Source of the DNA: Topomyia yanbarensis
Lineage: Eukaryota > Arthropoda > Insecta > Diptera > Culicidae
Direction of reading: 5' to 3'
Length of the DNA stretch: 64,000 nucleotides
Assembly (NCBI RefSeq): GCF_030247195.1
Contig: NC_080672.1
Location: 62,278,549-62,342,548, forward strand
Shown one piece after another: positions 46,040 to 56,590 of this stretch (the first letter of the stretch is position 1; each line of letters starts with the position of its first letter). The position numbers were made by a program, and so were the translations under genes. The notes beneath the pieces were generated by a model. It worked only from the letters and a program-made list of their open reading frames with translations, had not been told where the DNA came from and ran no database searches.

Positions 46040-48873
46040 CACCAAAAAAAAATATTCCCAAAATCGTGAATAAAGTGCCATGAATCCTGGAACGATTTAA
46101 CGTTACGGAAACAGGAGAATGAACAAAAATCATGCGTTTTATAATTATGTTCTATTTCCCTTCAGTAACGCCCGCGTAACGCTTGTATTAGTGGAAATAT
46201 TGGTTTATGTTTTGTGAGCTTCAATCACGGTTTTCGCCCTGTCATAGCCAAATCGATTTTCTGTACGCGAACTAGTTCACAACTTTATGAACATTATTAA
46301 TAAAACCAAAGTTTGAATCATGCTGTTATTCATATATTTAGGAATATTAGTTTTACAAAATCAAAACATTCTGAATATTTTCTCGTGAACCATTTCATGA
46401 AACTCGGAATTTTATTTATGAATCATTCAATTTTTGTAAGCTAATTTATGATTCCTAATATATTGGTCACTATTCGATATCCGTGCTCGTGCGATAGTTC
46501 ACAAAAACATGAAATATTATTCCTAGTACAACAGCATGAAAGCGTGAAATAAATTTCAGAATTGTAAAATACTATTCATGTATACGTGAACTAGTTCATG
46601 AATCCTAGTATAATAGTCTCGACTTACCATTCGTGCTAGTGAAATAGTTCACAAAATCATTAAAGGTTATTCTTGTATTCGTGAACTGCTTAATGATTCT
46701 TAATATATTATTCATGATCCAATATCCATGCTCGTGAAATAGTTCACAATATCATGAAATATTTTCAATGTATTCGTGAACTGGTTCATGATACCTAGCA
46801 TTTACGATCTATTTTGTGTGCGTGTAATATTTAGAATATATTTCTAATTATTTTCAATTTCATGCAACATGGTCATGAAATTCTGACGTGATTAATTTCA
46901 CAAAATTTGGAGTATTCTTCGTGGAATCATTTTTTGTTTTATGCACTTTTTCATGAAATGGCCAACTTCTAGTGACCAGTAATAGGTATGAGCAGTAGAT
47001 ATGAGAAAACTATTAGGACCTCGAACATCGTTATTCAGTTGTAAAGGTCCTGTGTGATGTCAAACGCTGCGTCGAGCAACACAAATGTAGCTCTAGAATA
47101 AAATATCACAATAACGTGAACAGAAATTATGAAAATCGTGACTAGGATCCTAAAATCATGAACATGAATCACACAACTCGTCACAAAAATGTCAAAAATC
47201 GCGACTAAGATCCTGAAATCATGAACAGGAATCACTCTACTTATCACTCAAATATGACGAAAACGTGAATAGAAATTACGAAAATCATGACAAAGTTCCT
47301 AAAATTATGATCATAAATCCCGCCAGTCTGTCAGAAAAATTCGATGAATAAAATAGCAAGGCAACGTGATGAGAAATCAGAAAAATCAACCTCCTGAAAT
47401 CATGAACACCATGTGGCTGGCGGCTGTGTATTAGAGTGACAACAAAAAAATGACCACTATCGGCCCACCCCTGAGTCGATTCCTAGTCCCACCAGGTGTA
47501 CTTGTACCAAATTTGAAGCAAATCGGACTAGTCTAGCTACCGGACCAACGTGTCTGAAGTTTGTATGGGAATTTTCATCAATTTACATGGAGAAAACCCA
47601 TCAGCTCGCATTTTCGCCGCTAGGTGGCACTGTATGAATCGTATTATCACTGTAAGCGAAAATAAGAAAGATAATTCAATTTCCTACAACTTTGTCGAAG
47701 ACTGCTGGTCAATCCGGCTTTGCTAAAAGAAGTTATTAAACTTTTAACGAAGTAATGTCTGAGTCAGTTTTGCATGGGGCCTAACAGTGCGTGATTGTGT
47801 ATCAGTACTCGATTCACACGAACTAAACATTTTTGTGAAATAATCGTTAGGTTTAGCTCAATGGTATGTTTACAAGAATTATAGTAAATAATACGAATCA
47901 TGCTTTGGTTAGAAAATTTTAGTTCCTCCTGTTACCGCACAGAGGGCGCCAACACTAACTTTTCAACGGAGAGAGATAGAAATTTGGTGTCTTCTACAAA
48001 GTTATAGAGCAGAAATTTTTCAGAATTTCATCAGAACATCTTGATACTCTATCTCTCTGCTATGAAAAGTTAGTGGTGGCGCCCTCTATGCGGTCACAGG
48101 TGGAACTAAAATTTTCTAACCAAAACATAGCTCGCATTAATTACTACAATTCTTGTAAACATACTATTCAGCTAAATCTAACCATCATTTCACAAAAATG
48201 TATAGTTCGCGGGACTCGAGTACTGATACACAACCATGCACTGTTAGGCCCCATGCAAAACTGACTCTGACATCACTTCGTTAAAAGTTTAAAAACTTCT
48301 TTTAGCAAAGCCGGATTTACTAGTAGTCTTCGACAAAGTTGTAGACAATTAAATTATCTTTCTTATTTTCACTTACAGTGATAATACGATGCATACAGTG
48401 CCACCTAGTGGCGAAAATACGAACTAGTGAGTTTTCTCCATGTAAATTGTTGAAAAATCCTATACAAACTTCAGGCACGTCGGTCCAGTAGTAAGACTTG
48501 TCCGATTTGCTTCAAATTTGGTGCAAGTATTCCTGGTGGGACTAGGAATCGACTCAGGGGTGGGCCGATTGAGTTTTCAAAAATTCATCATTTTTCTGGG
48601 CAGTCTATTGTGTATTCTCAAATTATGAATAGGAATCATAACAAAAACTAAACATGTCCAGAAAATAACAACAGTAATCTAACCAAACATTCGAATGTTT
48701 ACTCCATGTATATGTTCGGGGCGAACTAGTTTGTTGGAAACACAAATAGTTTCATGAATACGAGGTTTTTAATTCACAATTTCAGGAACTTGGTCACGGT
48801 TTTCGCAAATCGTTCAGTTCACGAAATCGTGATCTTTTGTTCATGAATTTATGAACGATTTTTTTTCCGTTTG
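46040..48873. mobile_element. Second TA-flanked element, with nested insertion
   Basis: Left end CACCAAAAAAAAAT and right end ATTTTTTTTCCGTTTG match the ends of 45133-45936, again with TA outside (46038-46039 and 48874-48875). The interior repeats GTGAACTGGTTCATGATTCC and GTGAAATAGTTCACAAAATC phrases at 46260-46830. A related ATCATGAACAGGAATCAC series follows at 47100-47400. A separate palindromic element (47432-48607) splits it. Without the insert the length is about 1.66 kb. Confidence 0.7.
47432..48607. mobile_element. 1.18-kb palindromic foldback element
   Basis: Left arm (about 47432-47980) and right arm (about 48045-48607) are reverse complements across nearly their whole length, with only about 65 bp between them. 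Shared landmarks are GGCCCACCCCTGAGTCGATT, CCTAGTCCCACCAGG, GTGCCACCTAG, GACATCACTTCGTTAAAAGT and GGCGCCCTCT. GTGTAT occurs just outside both ends (47426-47431 and 48610-48615) and may be the target duplication. No protein is encoded. A lone arm of the same family is at 4741-5115. Confidence 0.88.
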
Positions 48874-48875
48874 TA

Positions 48876-49484
48876 TGCGAAAGTGTATAAATATATGTTT
48901 GTTGTTATTTTCATTGCCCGACGGATGCACCTCCGATAAATTCCAGCTAATAGTTTGAGTTTACCACAAAGAGAAATAAATCCAAATCTAATAATCAAAA
49001 TTAATTCAACCAACCGCTTATGCCAATCACCAGCCTCTTACGTGAGCAAGCTACTGGTCCCTGCTTCAAATATTCATTCGCTAACGAATCGCATGGCTTA
49101 GCACCGCCGTTGCCATTTTTTTTGTGCATTTCATTTCTCTCCCCCTCAGTTTCAAACTCAGATTTCCTCGGCCCTTTTAATTAAACCATTTCCGGCAACG
49201 GCAGCGAACAGTTTCACGGAAATAATCTACATTCAAACCAATCTCAACCGGGGTCGCTCCTGTCTGGAGCAAACACGTCGTCCTGCTGACGACGGTCGTC
49301 CTTGTTCCAGTTCTGCTGTTACTACGGACAGCCAACTGGCGCGCCAACCAGCAGGCAGACCAGGTTACAATTACATGTACATTGAATCATTGCTGCAGCC
49401 GGACCATGGAAAGAAAGGAATTGAAAGTGTGAGGGGGGGGGGGGAGGCTCCCGCCCGCCACCTTCGGGAATGACTACTACTTAC
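48876..49484. other. Probable TMTC intron sequence (3' of the exon)
   Basis: Lies downstream of the minus-strand exon and starts with its donor GTAAGT. It contains a long G-run at about 49433-49445. No further exon could be recognised. Confidence 0.45.
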
Positions 49485-49566
49485 CGCCTCGGTGTGGATG
49501 GGATGCACCGCGAACAGCATCGCCGCTGCGAAGCTGGCCACCTCCGACAGGAGCGTTGCGCACATT
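49485..49566 (-). CDS. Internal exon of a TMTC family protein
   Basis: Minus-strand exon of 82 nt between acceptor TTTCCAATTACAG and donor GTAAGT. The first base completes a split codon and 27 codons follow, encoding CATLLSEVASFAAAMLFAVH then PIHTEA. The block AMLFAVHPIHTEA is a hallmark of the TMTC (transmembrane and tetratricopeptide repeat containing) family. These are ER multipass proteins with a C-terminal TPR array, implicated in O-mannosylation of cadherin-type proteins. Here a hydrophobic helix (SFAAAMLFAV) leads into the conserved lumenal HPIHTEA segment, expected in the N-terminal third. The exon ends in phase 0; the next exon should start at the position equivalent to Val-x-Gly-x-Val-Gly-Arg-Ala-(Glu/Asp), but I did not find it in the lower coordinates. 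Which of the insect TMTC paralogues it is cannot be told from 27 residues. Confidence 0.85.
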
Positions 49567-51980
49567 CTGTAATTGGAAAGAAAAACAGCAAGGATAAGAG
49601 AAGCGGAAGGAATGAAGCAGAACAGTTAATATAAATCGTAAATTTATCCTGTTCCCGCCCCCCCAAACCCGGGCATCCAGTCCGCGTTGTAATAGAACAA
49701 ATGGACACGAGCTGTGTGTTTTGTTTTTTTTTTCTTCGAGTGTTTGACTTTTCGCGTTCTGTCCACTCTGCTCTCGAGTCATCGCCGAGTGCCAAGAGAG
49801 ACGATGGCTTCGAAGGAGGAAGTTTTGAAAATTAAAATCCTCTGCTAGAAACGAGCGGAATGGACCGGAATTAGCAGGAGCAGCACTCTGCTCTGCAGTG
49901 TTGGACGAACACATAAAAGTTCACGGTGTGTACAGTAAAAGAATCATCGGTATTAAATTTTCCCACCCTTTGCGGCCATCACTGCTGATGCTGATGCTGC
50001 GCTGCGCTCGGTTGTTTCTTCGTTTTCCCAGCGGAAACATTGCTATAACATTAATTTAATTAGTGTCGGTCGACGCTGGGTGGATAATGAACCCCGAGAG
50101 TTTCTGTGCTGGTGAGCTTCCCCGTAGCAATATGCAGTTGGAGTATTTGAGCATAACTTGAGAACATTCAAAAGAGACGTATCACGAGGATAGGGAGTAG
50201 CGACGATATTCTAAAGTTTTTTCGTGTTCAGTTCAGAATGTAGGGAAGCATTCGGATAACCGCAAATAGCTTGTTAATCAATTAGTAACCTAGATAGTAA
50301 GAAGATGAATGTTCAATTAATTGGAAACATGAGCTGTATGATTTTTGCCCCTCGGAGTCCGAACTCGTATTCGCTAATGAGTATGCAAGATTCAACTAAT
50401 CGGGTGTTCAAAAGTTTCAAATTATTTCCCCACGTTAAACTTGTGACCATTCGGAACATTTCACGCCGCCACATTGGCTAGAAATTTAAAACGAGCCAAC
50501 CGAAACGAGCCTCGTAAAATACAATTTGTTTTGCGCTGCCAGCGAAATAACGAAACCGTTATTAAATCCAGTAAAATCTCAAGTAATATGAAAATGTAGT
50601 GTTTACGAGGATCTCGAACCACCTCATCCTTCCGCCATGGTTACCAAACGCTACTATCCACCAGTCCCTAGTCTACTTATTTGCGAATCTCCGGGAGTTT
50701 GGCCTTTGAAAGCACCACCTAAAATTAGATAACGCCAACAAGAACACAGAATGGAGACACATCGAAGCGTAAAAGTTCCAGCCACCCAAAACAAAAAAAA
50801 AGAAACCGGCAGACAGTATAAGCAGCAGCCTCCGTAGGAGGTAGAGGGGCGTTGTATCACAAATAGCTTCCATAAAATAAAGTGGAACTGAAGCGTGGAG
50901 AACCGTGGCGAGAGAGCGCGAAAACAATAAACTTGAAAGCGAACTGGCTGGAAAATAGAGAGAGAAAGAGTCTTGCCCGTGGTGGTCTCGCCGTACCCAG
51001 ATTGCAATTTTCCTTCAATGAAGGAATGATTTTCGCTTGGGAACATGAGAACGGCACACAGGCAACCAAGGATTTCCTCATAAAGTCTTGCATTCCCTTC
51101 AGAACTTCGCCAGCCCAGCAGAAGAGAGTCAACGAACGGCTCCGGGTTCCTCTTCCCTCCCAGCTACTAAAGTTCCCGATATGAAGGCAAACCGAACAGT
51201 TGGTAGCGAAGAAAAAATATCTACTCTTAAACTAAACATAAAGTGAAACGAGATGCCTGATGGTACCTAGTTTTTTTTTTTTTTTGGTGAAGAGGCGAAG
51301 CAACACCCGCCAGTATGTGCCTGCCTCATGGAACGTAACAAAGTTGCATTCACCCGGTGGCTCCAATGAATGGCTCAGAGTAGAACAGGGACCGAAGATT
51401 TCAGCTTGGTGCAACTCAGTGGAAAATGGTTCGCTGTTTGAAGTGAAAAGAAGTGAACAAAACAAAAAAAATCCGAAACGGCTAGAGACCGAAAAAAGCT
51501 TTTAAGAAGTAAAGTTGTCGAAATAAAATTAAGACCCAAACAGAGCTAGCGAGTGTCTGTGGGTTGCAGCATGGTTCCAGGATTCTCACACGAGCCACCC
51601 GCGCTTCCATCGCCGTCGACTGACGTATCATGTTTACCGCCGGGCGAAGAACAATAAACTTGAACTTCAAAAAAAATTCTTTTCGAGTGGCTCCAAACAC
51701 CAAACAAGTGCTAAGAAGTTTTCCGATTGTGTGGAGCTGACGGAGCTTAAGTTGGGTGTTTGGTGGGAACATCTTGTTGGGATTGGGATGCGGCTTCGTT
51801 GAAGCCCACTTCGGTTGGAGTTTAATTTGAGTGCTACTTTAAGACACTGTGTGGTTCGAAATTTCGGTAGTGAAGCTGAGATGAAATTAAACAGTTCCTG
51901 GTGCAGTGATTTGTTTACTTTTATTTTCGCAGTAGTTGTTTTTTCGTTTTAGCGGGTTGATTTGACTGCAGCTTATAGCT
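49567..51980. other. Unique DNA upstream of the TMTC exon, likely intron
   Basis: Begins on the minus strand with the exon's acceptor tract. Composition is balanced and there are no clear repeats. Frames at 49477-49914, 50654-51184 and 51260-51505 overlap on opposite strands and lack domains. TMTC motifs expected upstream (DDIPAI-like, SHKSYRPL-like) were not found. Confidence 0.45.
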
Positions 51981-51982
51981 TA

Positions 51983-54466
51983 GGGGATCTCGGTCCGTCC
52001 CGCGAGACAAAATTTGCAAAATCGGATGAATTAGCAGCTGTCCACTATGGGTCACAAGGGCGGTTTTTCGGTACAAAAATCAATAACTCCCAAACCGTTC
52101 ATTTTAGAGAAATTATGTCTGAGAGAGTATTTTTGAGAATTAAATTGGCTTTCTTCTAAAGTAAAATGTAGCTAGGGTGGTCCTCTCGAACATTCTTTTC
52201 GAAAAATTATTTTTCGAACAAAACGGTATAGCAAGGTACTTACTTCAGCAAAGTTGTAGAAAAATGTTTTTCAAGTAACATTTTCAAATGCATCAAAGTT
52301 ATAGCATTATCGGTTTTCATGTTATAATTATTTTTCTTCTTTAACTTAGGGTGTTTCTGAAAAAAACAGTTTTTTAACTATAACTTTTTAAATAGTTAGT
52401 CTATCTTCATACTCTCAATGAAGCAATTTTAGTACTTTTCATTGCGCATATTTCTGCTGAAGAATGTGAATCGATATCATTTTTCGTTATCGAGTTACGA
52501 TCATTTTTTTAAAATGAAAATGATAGTTTTCAATTACCTCTAACTCAGAAGGTTGCAAAAAGTAGCAGCTAAATTTGTACTCTTTCGAAAGTGCATCAAA
52601 AATACTACAGAATATTTCAAAATCAACTTTTGCTTTTTTGTCCTTCGATGTCAAATATAAACAACAACACCACGAGTCGTGACAGTTTACGACGACTGCT
52701 TTGATGAACGCGTGTAGTGCTTTGTATTATTAGTGCCGTTAAAATGGATAAAAGAAAATTGTTTGATCTCTGGAAAGTGACCAAAAGTGAAAATTAAAAT
52801 AAAATAAAAGTTGTGTTTGAGGAAATTATGAGATCATTTGATGTGGGAGAAAATGAAAAAAATAATTTCGCTCAGAATGCAAAAGTTGTAGCAATTAAAA
52901 AATGTAAAAGGTTTGGTCAATTTTGGAAAAACAGTCATCGAATTGAGACGAAAGTGCTCGATAAAAATTCGAAATATTTTGAGAAGCCGTTAACAGTTCC
53001 TACAAAAGATTCAAAATGCACTTCCTCCCAAACCAGCATTCACAGAAATTCGTCGCTTACTCAGAACAGAATGAAGGGTAATCCTTAATTCATTCGCTTT
53101 TTAAGGCAAAATGGTCTACATTTTATATTATGTCAACACTTCCATTACCAACAGGTTTCACGAGCGAACAAGGAGCTGAGGCTCGAAACTAATACTACCG
53201 GAACGATCGACTGAATCACGGTAGAAAGTGTTCAAGAGTCGCGAACATGGAAGATGTTTTCTATAGAGCAATGGACTCGTCTTATCCGGTTCTTGCAGCT
53301 AGAAGATCCCAATACAGTAAACGCACTGGAATAAGTTCAATATTGAATGAGTTAGCACTTAATCTTTGAGAAAAGAAACACGATTCAGATAACTATAGCG
53401 ACGACGATGCTGATGATGTTGATGATTGCGATTATAATAATTATGATAATAAAATAGTTATGTAGAATAGTAAAATAAATATCTGCCTGAGCCTAACGTT
53501 TTCAATATTTGTGTACATGTATTTGACAAGCTCACAAAATCATTTAAAAACTCGACTTTTTGATCTAGTAAAGCAGGTGCTAAATGGCAATGACCAGGAC
53601 TTTAAAAACAGCCGTAAGCTGATGTCATTTGATCATAATGTTGATGTCAACATTTTTCGCTGAAGGACAAAAAAGCAAAAGTTGATTTTAAGATATTTTA
53701 TAGTATTTTTGATGCACTTTCGAAAGAGTATAAATTTAGCTGCTACTTTTTGCAACCTTCTGAGTTAGAGGTAATTGAAAACTATCATTTTTATTTAAAA
53801 AAATGATCGTAACTCGATAACGAAAAATGATATCGATTCAAATTCTTCAGCAGAAATATGCGCAATGAAAAGTACTAAAATTTCTTCATAGAGAATATGA
53901 AGATAGACTAACTATTTAAAAAGTTATAGTTAAAAAACTGATTTTTTCAGAAACACCCTAAGTTAAAGAAGAAAAATAATTATAACATGAAAACCGATAA
54001 TGCTATAACTTTGATGCATTTGAAAATGTTACTTGAAAAACATTTTTCTACAACTTTGCTGAAGTAAGTACCTTGCTTTACCATTTTGTTCGAAACATAT
54101 TTTTTCGAAAAGAATGTTCGAGAGGACCACCCTAGCTACATTTTACTTTAGAAGAAAGCCAATTTAATTCCCAAAAATACTCTCTCAGACATAATTTCTC
54201 TAAAATGAACGGTTTGGGAGTTATTGATTTTTGTACCGAAAAACCGCCCTTGTGACCCATAGTGCTGTCTGCCAAGTAAACAACGGTCCTCGGAAGGAGG
54301 ACTAAATTTTGCGCCTTTTGTCTCGAAGTGTGTAACGTCAAATCCTCTATTTTGTCTAGTCCAATGTATCAAGCTCCTAACAACGCGTGTTAAATTGTCA
54401 GAGATGCAATTTAAATTTCGCATTGATTCCGTTTCTGTCTTGTTCCTGATCTTCTCTTGGATCCCC
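51983..54466. mobile_element. Large foldback element with internal broken frames
   Basis: Arms at 52003-52646 and 53662-54325 are reverse complements of roughly 650 bp at very high similarity (long stretches, for example around TTATAGCATTATCGGTTTTC, have no differences). Outside the arms GGGGATC at the left and GATCCCC at the right are each followed by TA, which may mark true ends and a TA target duplication. The right side carries about 150 bp of extra sequence before that end, so outer limits are uncertain. The 1.0-kb centre contains two decayed coding segments (see 52744-53465). Confidence 0.8.
52744..53465 (+). pseudogene. Broken two-part gene inside the foldback element
   Basis: Part one starts at ATG 52744 (MDKRKLFDLWKVTKSEN), meets one in-frame TAA at 52795, and continues in the same frame to 53088. 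It includes the charged segment NAKVVAIKKCKRFGQFWKNS. A +1 shift near its end opens PAFTEIRRLLRTE, suggesting a frameshift. Part two, in another frame, runs from ATG 53247 (MEDVFYRAMDSSYPVLAARR) past one stop at 53367-53369 to TAG 53463-53465 and ends in an acidic stretch DNYSDDDADDVDD. A poly-A-like AATAAAA lies just before the second stop. The family is not recognised; no DDE, RNase-H or zinc-finger motif is obvious. A basic N-terminal DNA-binding part and an acidic tail are only impressions. Confidence 0.55.
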
Positions 54467-55149
54467 TAGGTCTGAAGCAGATCAATCGACTATTAACTAA
54501 ATCAGAGACCGCTGGTAACCGTAACGTTCACGAATACTAATTGCCCTGTAACTATGTATTCTGCCATTCCTATTTTAGTGTGTATTAATGATTGTTTTGT
54601 TTGATAATCACAAAAAAAATTCAAGACTTTAGTCGTCACAACTAAGTCACAACTAAGTCACAGAGAACAGAAATCAGTTTCGAACAAACAAGTTTCAAAT
54701 ACTTGTTTTGCCATTTAAACAAATATTTGCTAGACCATTACGACCACCATAACAAAACAGAATGACGACAGAATCACCCTGCTGATGGTAACATCTCAAT
54801 TGCCTTTGAATGTGCCTTTTACTCAACTTTTACGCTTGAGGATAGAAGTCTGTTCTCTGTGCCGACCCAGAGGGGGAACTTGGCCCTAATCCCACTGCGC
54901 TGTCATCGATGTTACGTGATATTCGTTATGGAATATTGCTTGTTTCGGATACATTCAGGGCCGCCGAGAGGAAGAGGGGGGGGGGTGTGACGGTGTGTTT
55001 CGGAGTTCTGAAGTTCGTATTTGTAACAGAAAGTAATATTTTGACAAATACTTGTTCGACAAAAAATTATTTGACAATTGAATTAAAAATTCAATATCTT
55101 TTGCATAATGTGACTAGAATAGCAAAAATTTTAAACTACTGAATATTGT
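54467..55149. other. Unassigned DNA with an orphan CAGGGCCG terminus
   Basis: At 54957 CAGGGCCGCCGAGAGGAAGA is followed by a G-run, a form typical of certain hAT ends. No matching right end or 8-bp duplication was found nearby. No gene is supported. Confidence 0.4.
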
Positions 55150-55282
55150 GTACGTAGCTCACCTGGGTTCGATTCCAAACCCCGCACACAGGAATAGAGT
55201 TTTTATTATAGACAATTTTATAACCTGAATGAAGAGGCGAATGACCCTATGATTGAAATTCTATAATCGAAACAAAAATAAG
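55150..55282 (+). mobile_element. Diverged, 5'-truncated SINE copy
   Basis: Plus-strand copy of the SINE family. CACCTGGGTTCGATTCCAAA keeps a B box and is followed by CCCCGCACACAGGAATAGAG, GAAGAGGCGAATGACCCTAT and CTATAATCGAAACAAAAA. The A-box half of the tRNA head is missing. Confidence 0.8.
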
Positions 55283-55879
55283 ATCAGACTTGTTAGGATT
55301 ACAAAAATTGAATGGTTTGACTAGAAACCATAAGGTTATCTTCAAATTTCGCCAATATGAAATCGATTTTTTTGATTTAGTGAATTTCCTGTCTTCACAA
55401 CTGCTGGATTATTTTCGAAAGTAATTATAAGAAATAAAAAAAAAGAAAACTTCACAACCTTCTGTCCAGGGTTGCCACACCGGTTTTTGTAGACGAATTC
55501 CAGGTCTTTGTTCAGGTAATTCGGTTTTCACCCGGAAGAATCCGCTACTCTCAGCATCATTTTATAAATCTCTAAGAAGGGCCCATCTAGGTGTTGGTGT
55601 TGTTATATTTAAAAAGCGTTCACCCCCATTTGGATTCAGAGTCATTTTACCTCGCAGGACCTTCGCTTCAACAGATCAACGAGGTATATGCTCCTCAGAA
55701 AGATTCTCGAAAGACACTGAAGTGTGATTTCACGCCCCCTGGCTTGTTTACTGTGGAACAGAGCAAGGCTCGCTTGGGTTATCATTCACAGCAAGAATGA
55801 CTGGTGCTTTTGGATTCTTTGTGGATATCCGAGGAAGTGAAATACAACACCCAACTAAATCAACACACCACTGTTCACA
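55283..55879. other. Unassigned DNA, no gene identified
   Basis: Frames of 67-69 codons lack domains. No repeat recognised. Confidence 0.4.
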
Positions 55880-56590
55880 AATGCGAAAAATACACCTAAA
55901 TGTGAATTTACAAATTTTCTTAAATTTTACAAATTCTCGTAAATTCTACATTTTTTTTGTAAATTTCACAAATTTTCTTAAATTTTACAAATTTTCGTAA
56001 ATTTTACAAATTTTCGTAATATTTACAAATTTTCGTAAGATTTACTATTTTCGTAAAATTTACAAATTTTTGCGAATTTAACAAATTTTTATAATTTTAA
56101 CAAATTTTTGTAATTTTTACAAATGTTAGTAAATTCTACAATTCTACAAGTTCTCGCAAATTTTACAAATTTTTGCAAATTTTCGTAAATTTTAAAAATT
56201 TCCGTAAATTTTATTTATTTTTGTAAATTTTACAAATTTTTGTCGATTTTACAAATTTTCGTAAATTTTGCAAGTTTTCGTACAAATTCTCGTAAATGTT
56301 GCAAATTTTACAAATTTTCGTGAATTTCTTTTTGTAAATACTACAAATTTTCGAAAATTCTACAAATTCTCGTAAATTTTACAAATTTTCGTAAATGTTA
56401 CAAATTTTCGTAAATTTTACAAATTTTCGTAAATATAACAAGTTTTCGTAAATTCTACACATTTTCGTAAAATTTTCAAATTTTTGTGAATTTAACAAAT
56501 TTTTGAAAATCTCACAAATTTTCGTAAATTTTACAATTTTTTGCAAATTTCGTGAATTTTACAAATTTTTGCAAATTTTACAAATTTTCT

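Noticed and set aside
49477..49914. Longer minus-strand frames overlapping the TMTC exon
   Set aside because: They read through the splice acceptor in a different frame from the conserved HPIHTEA block.
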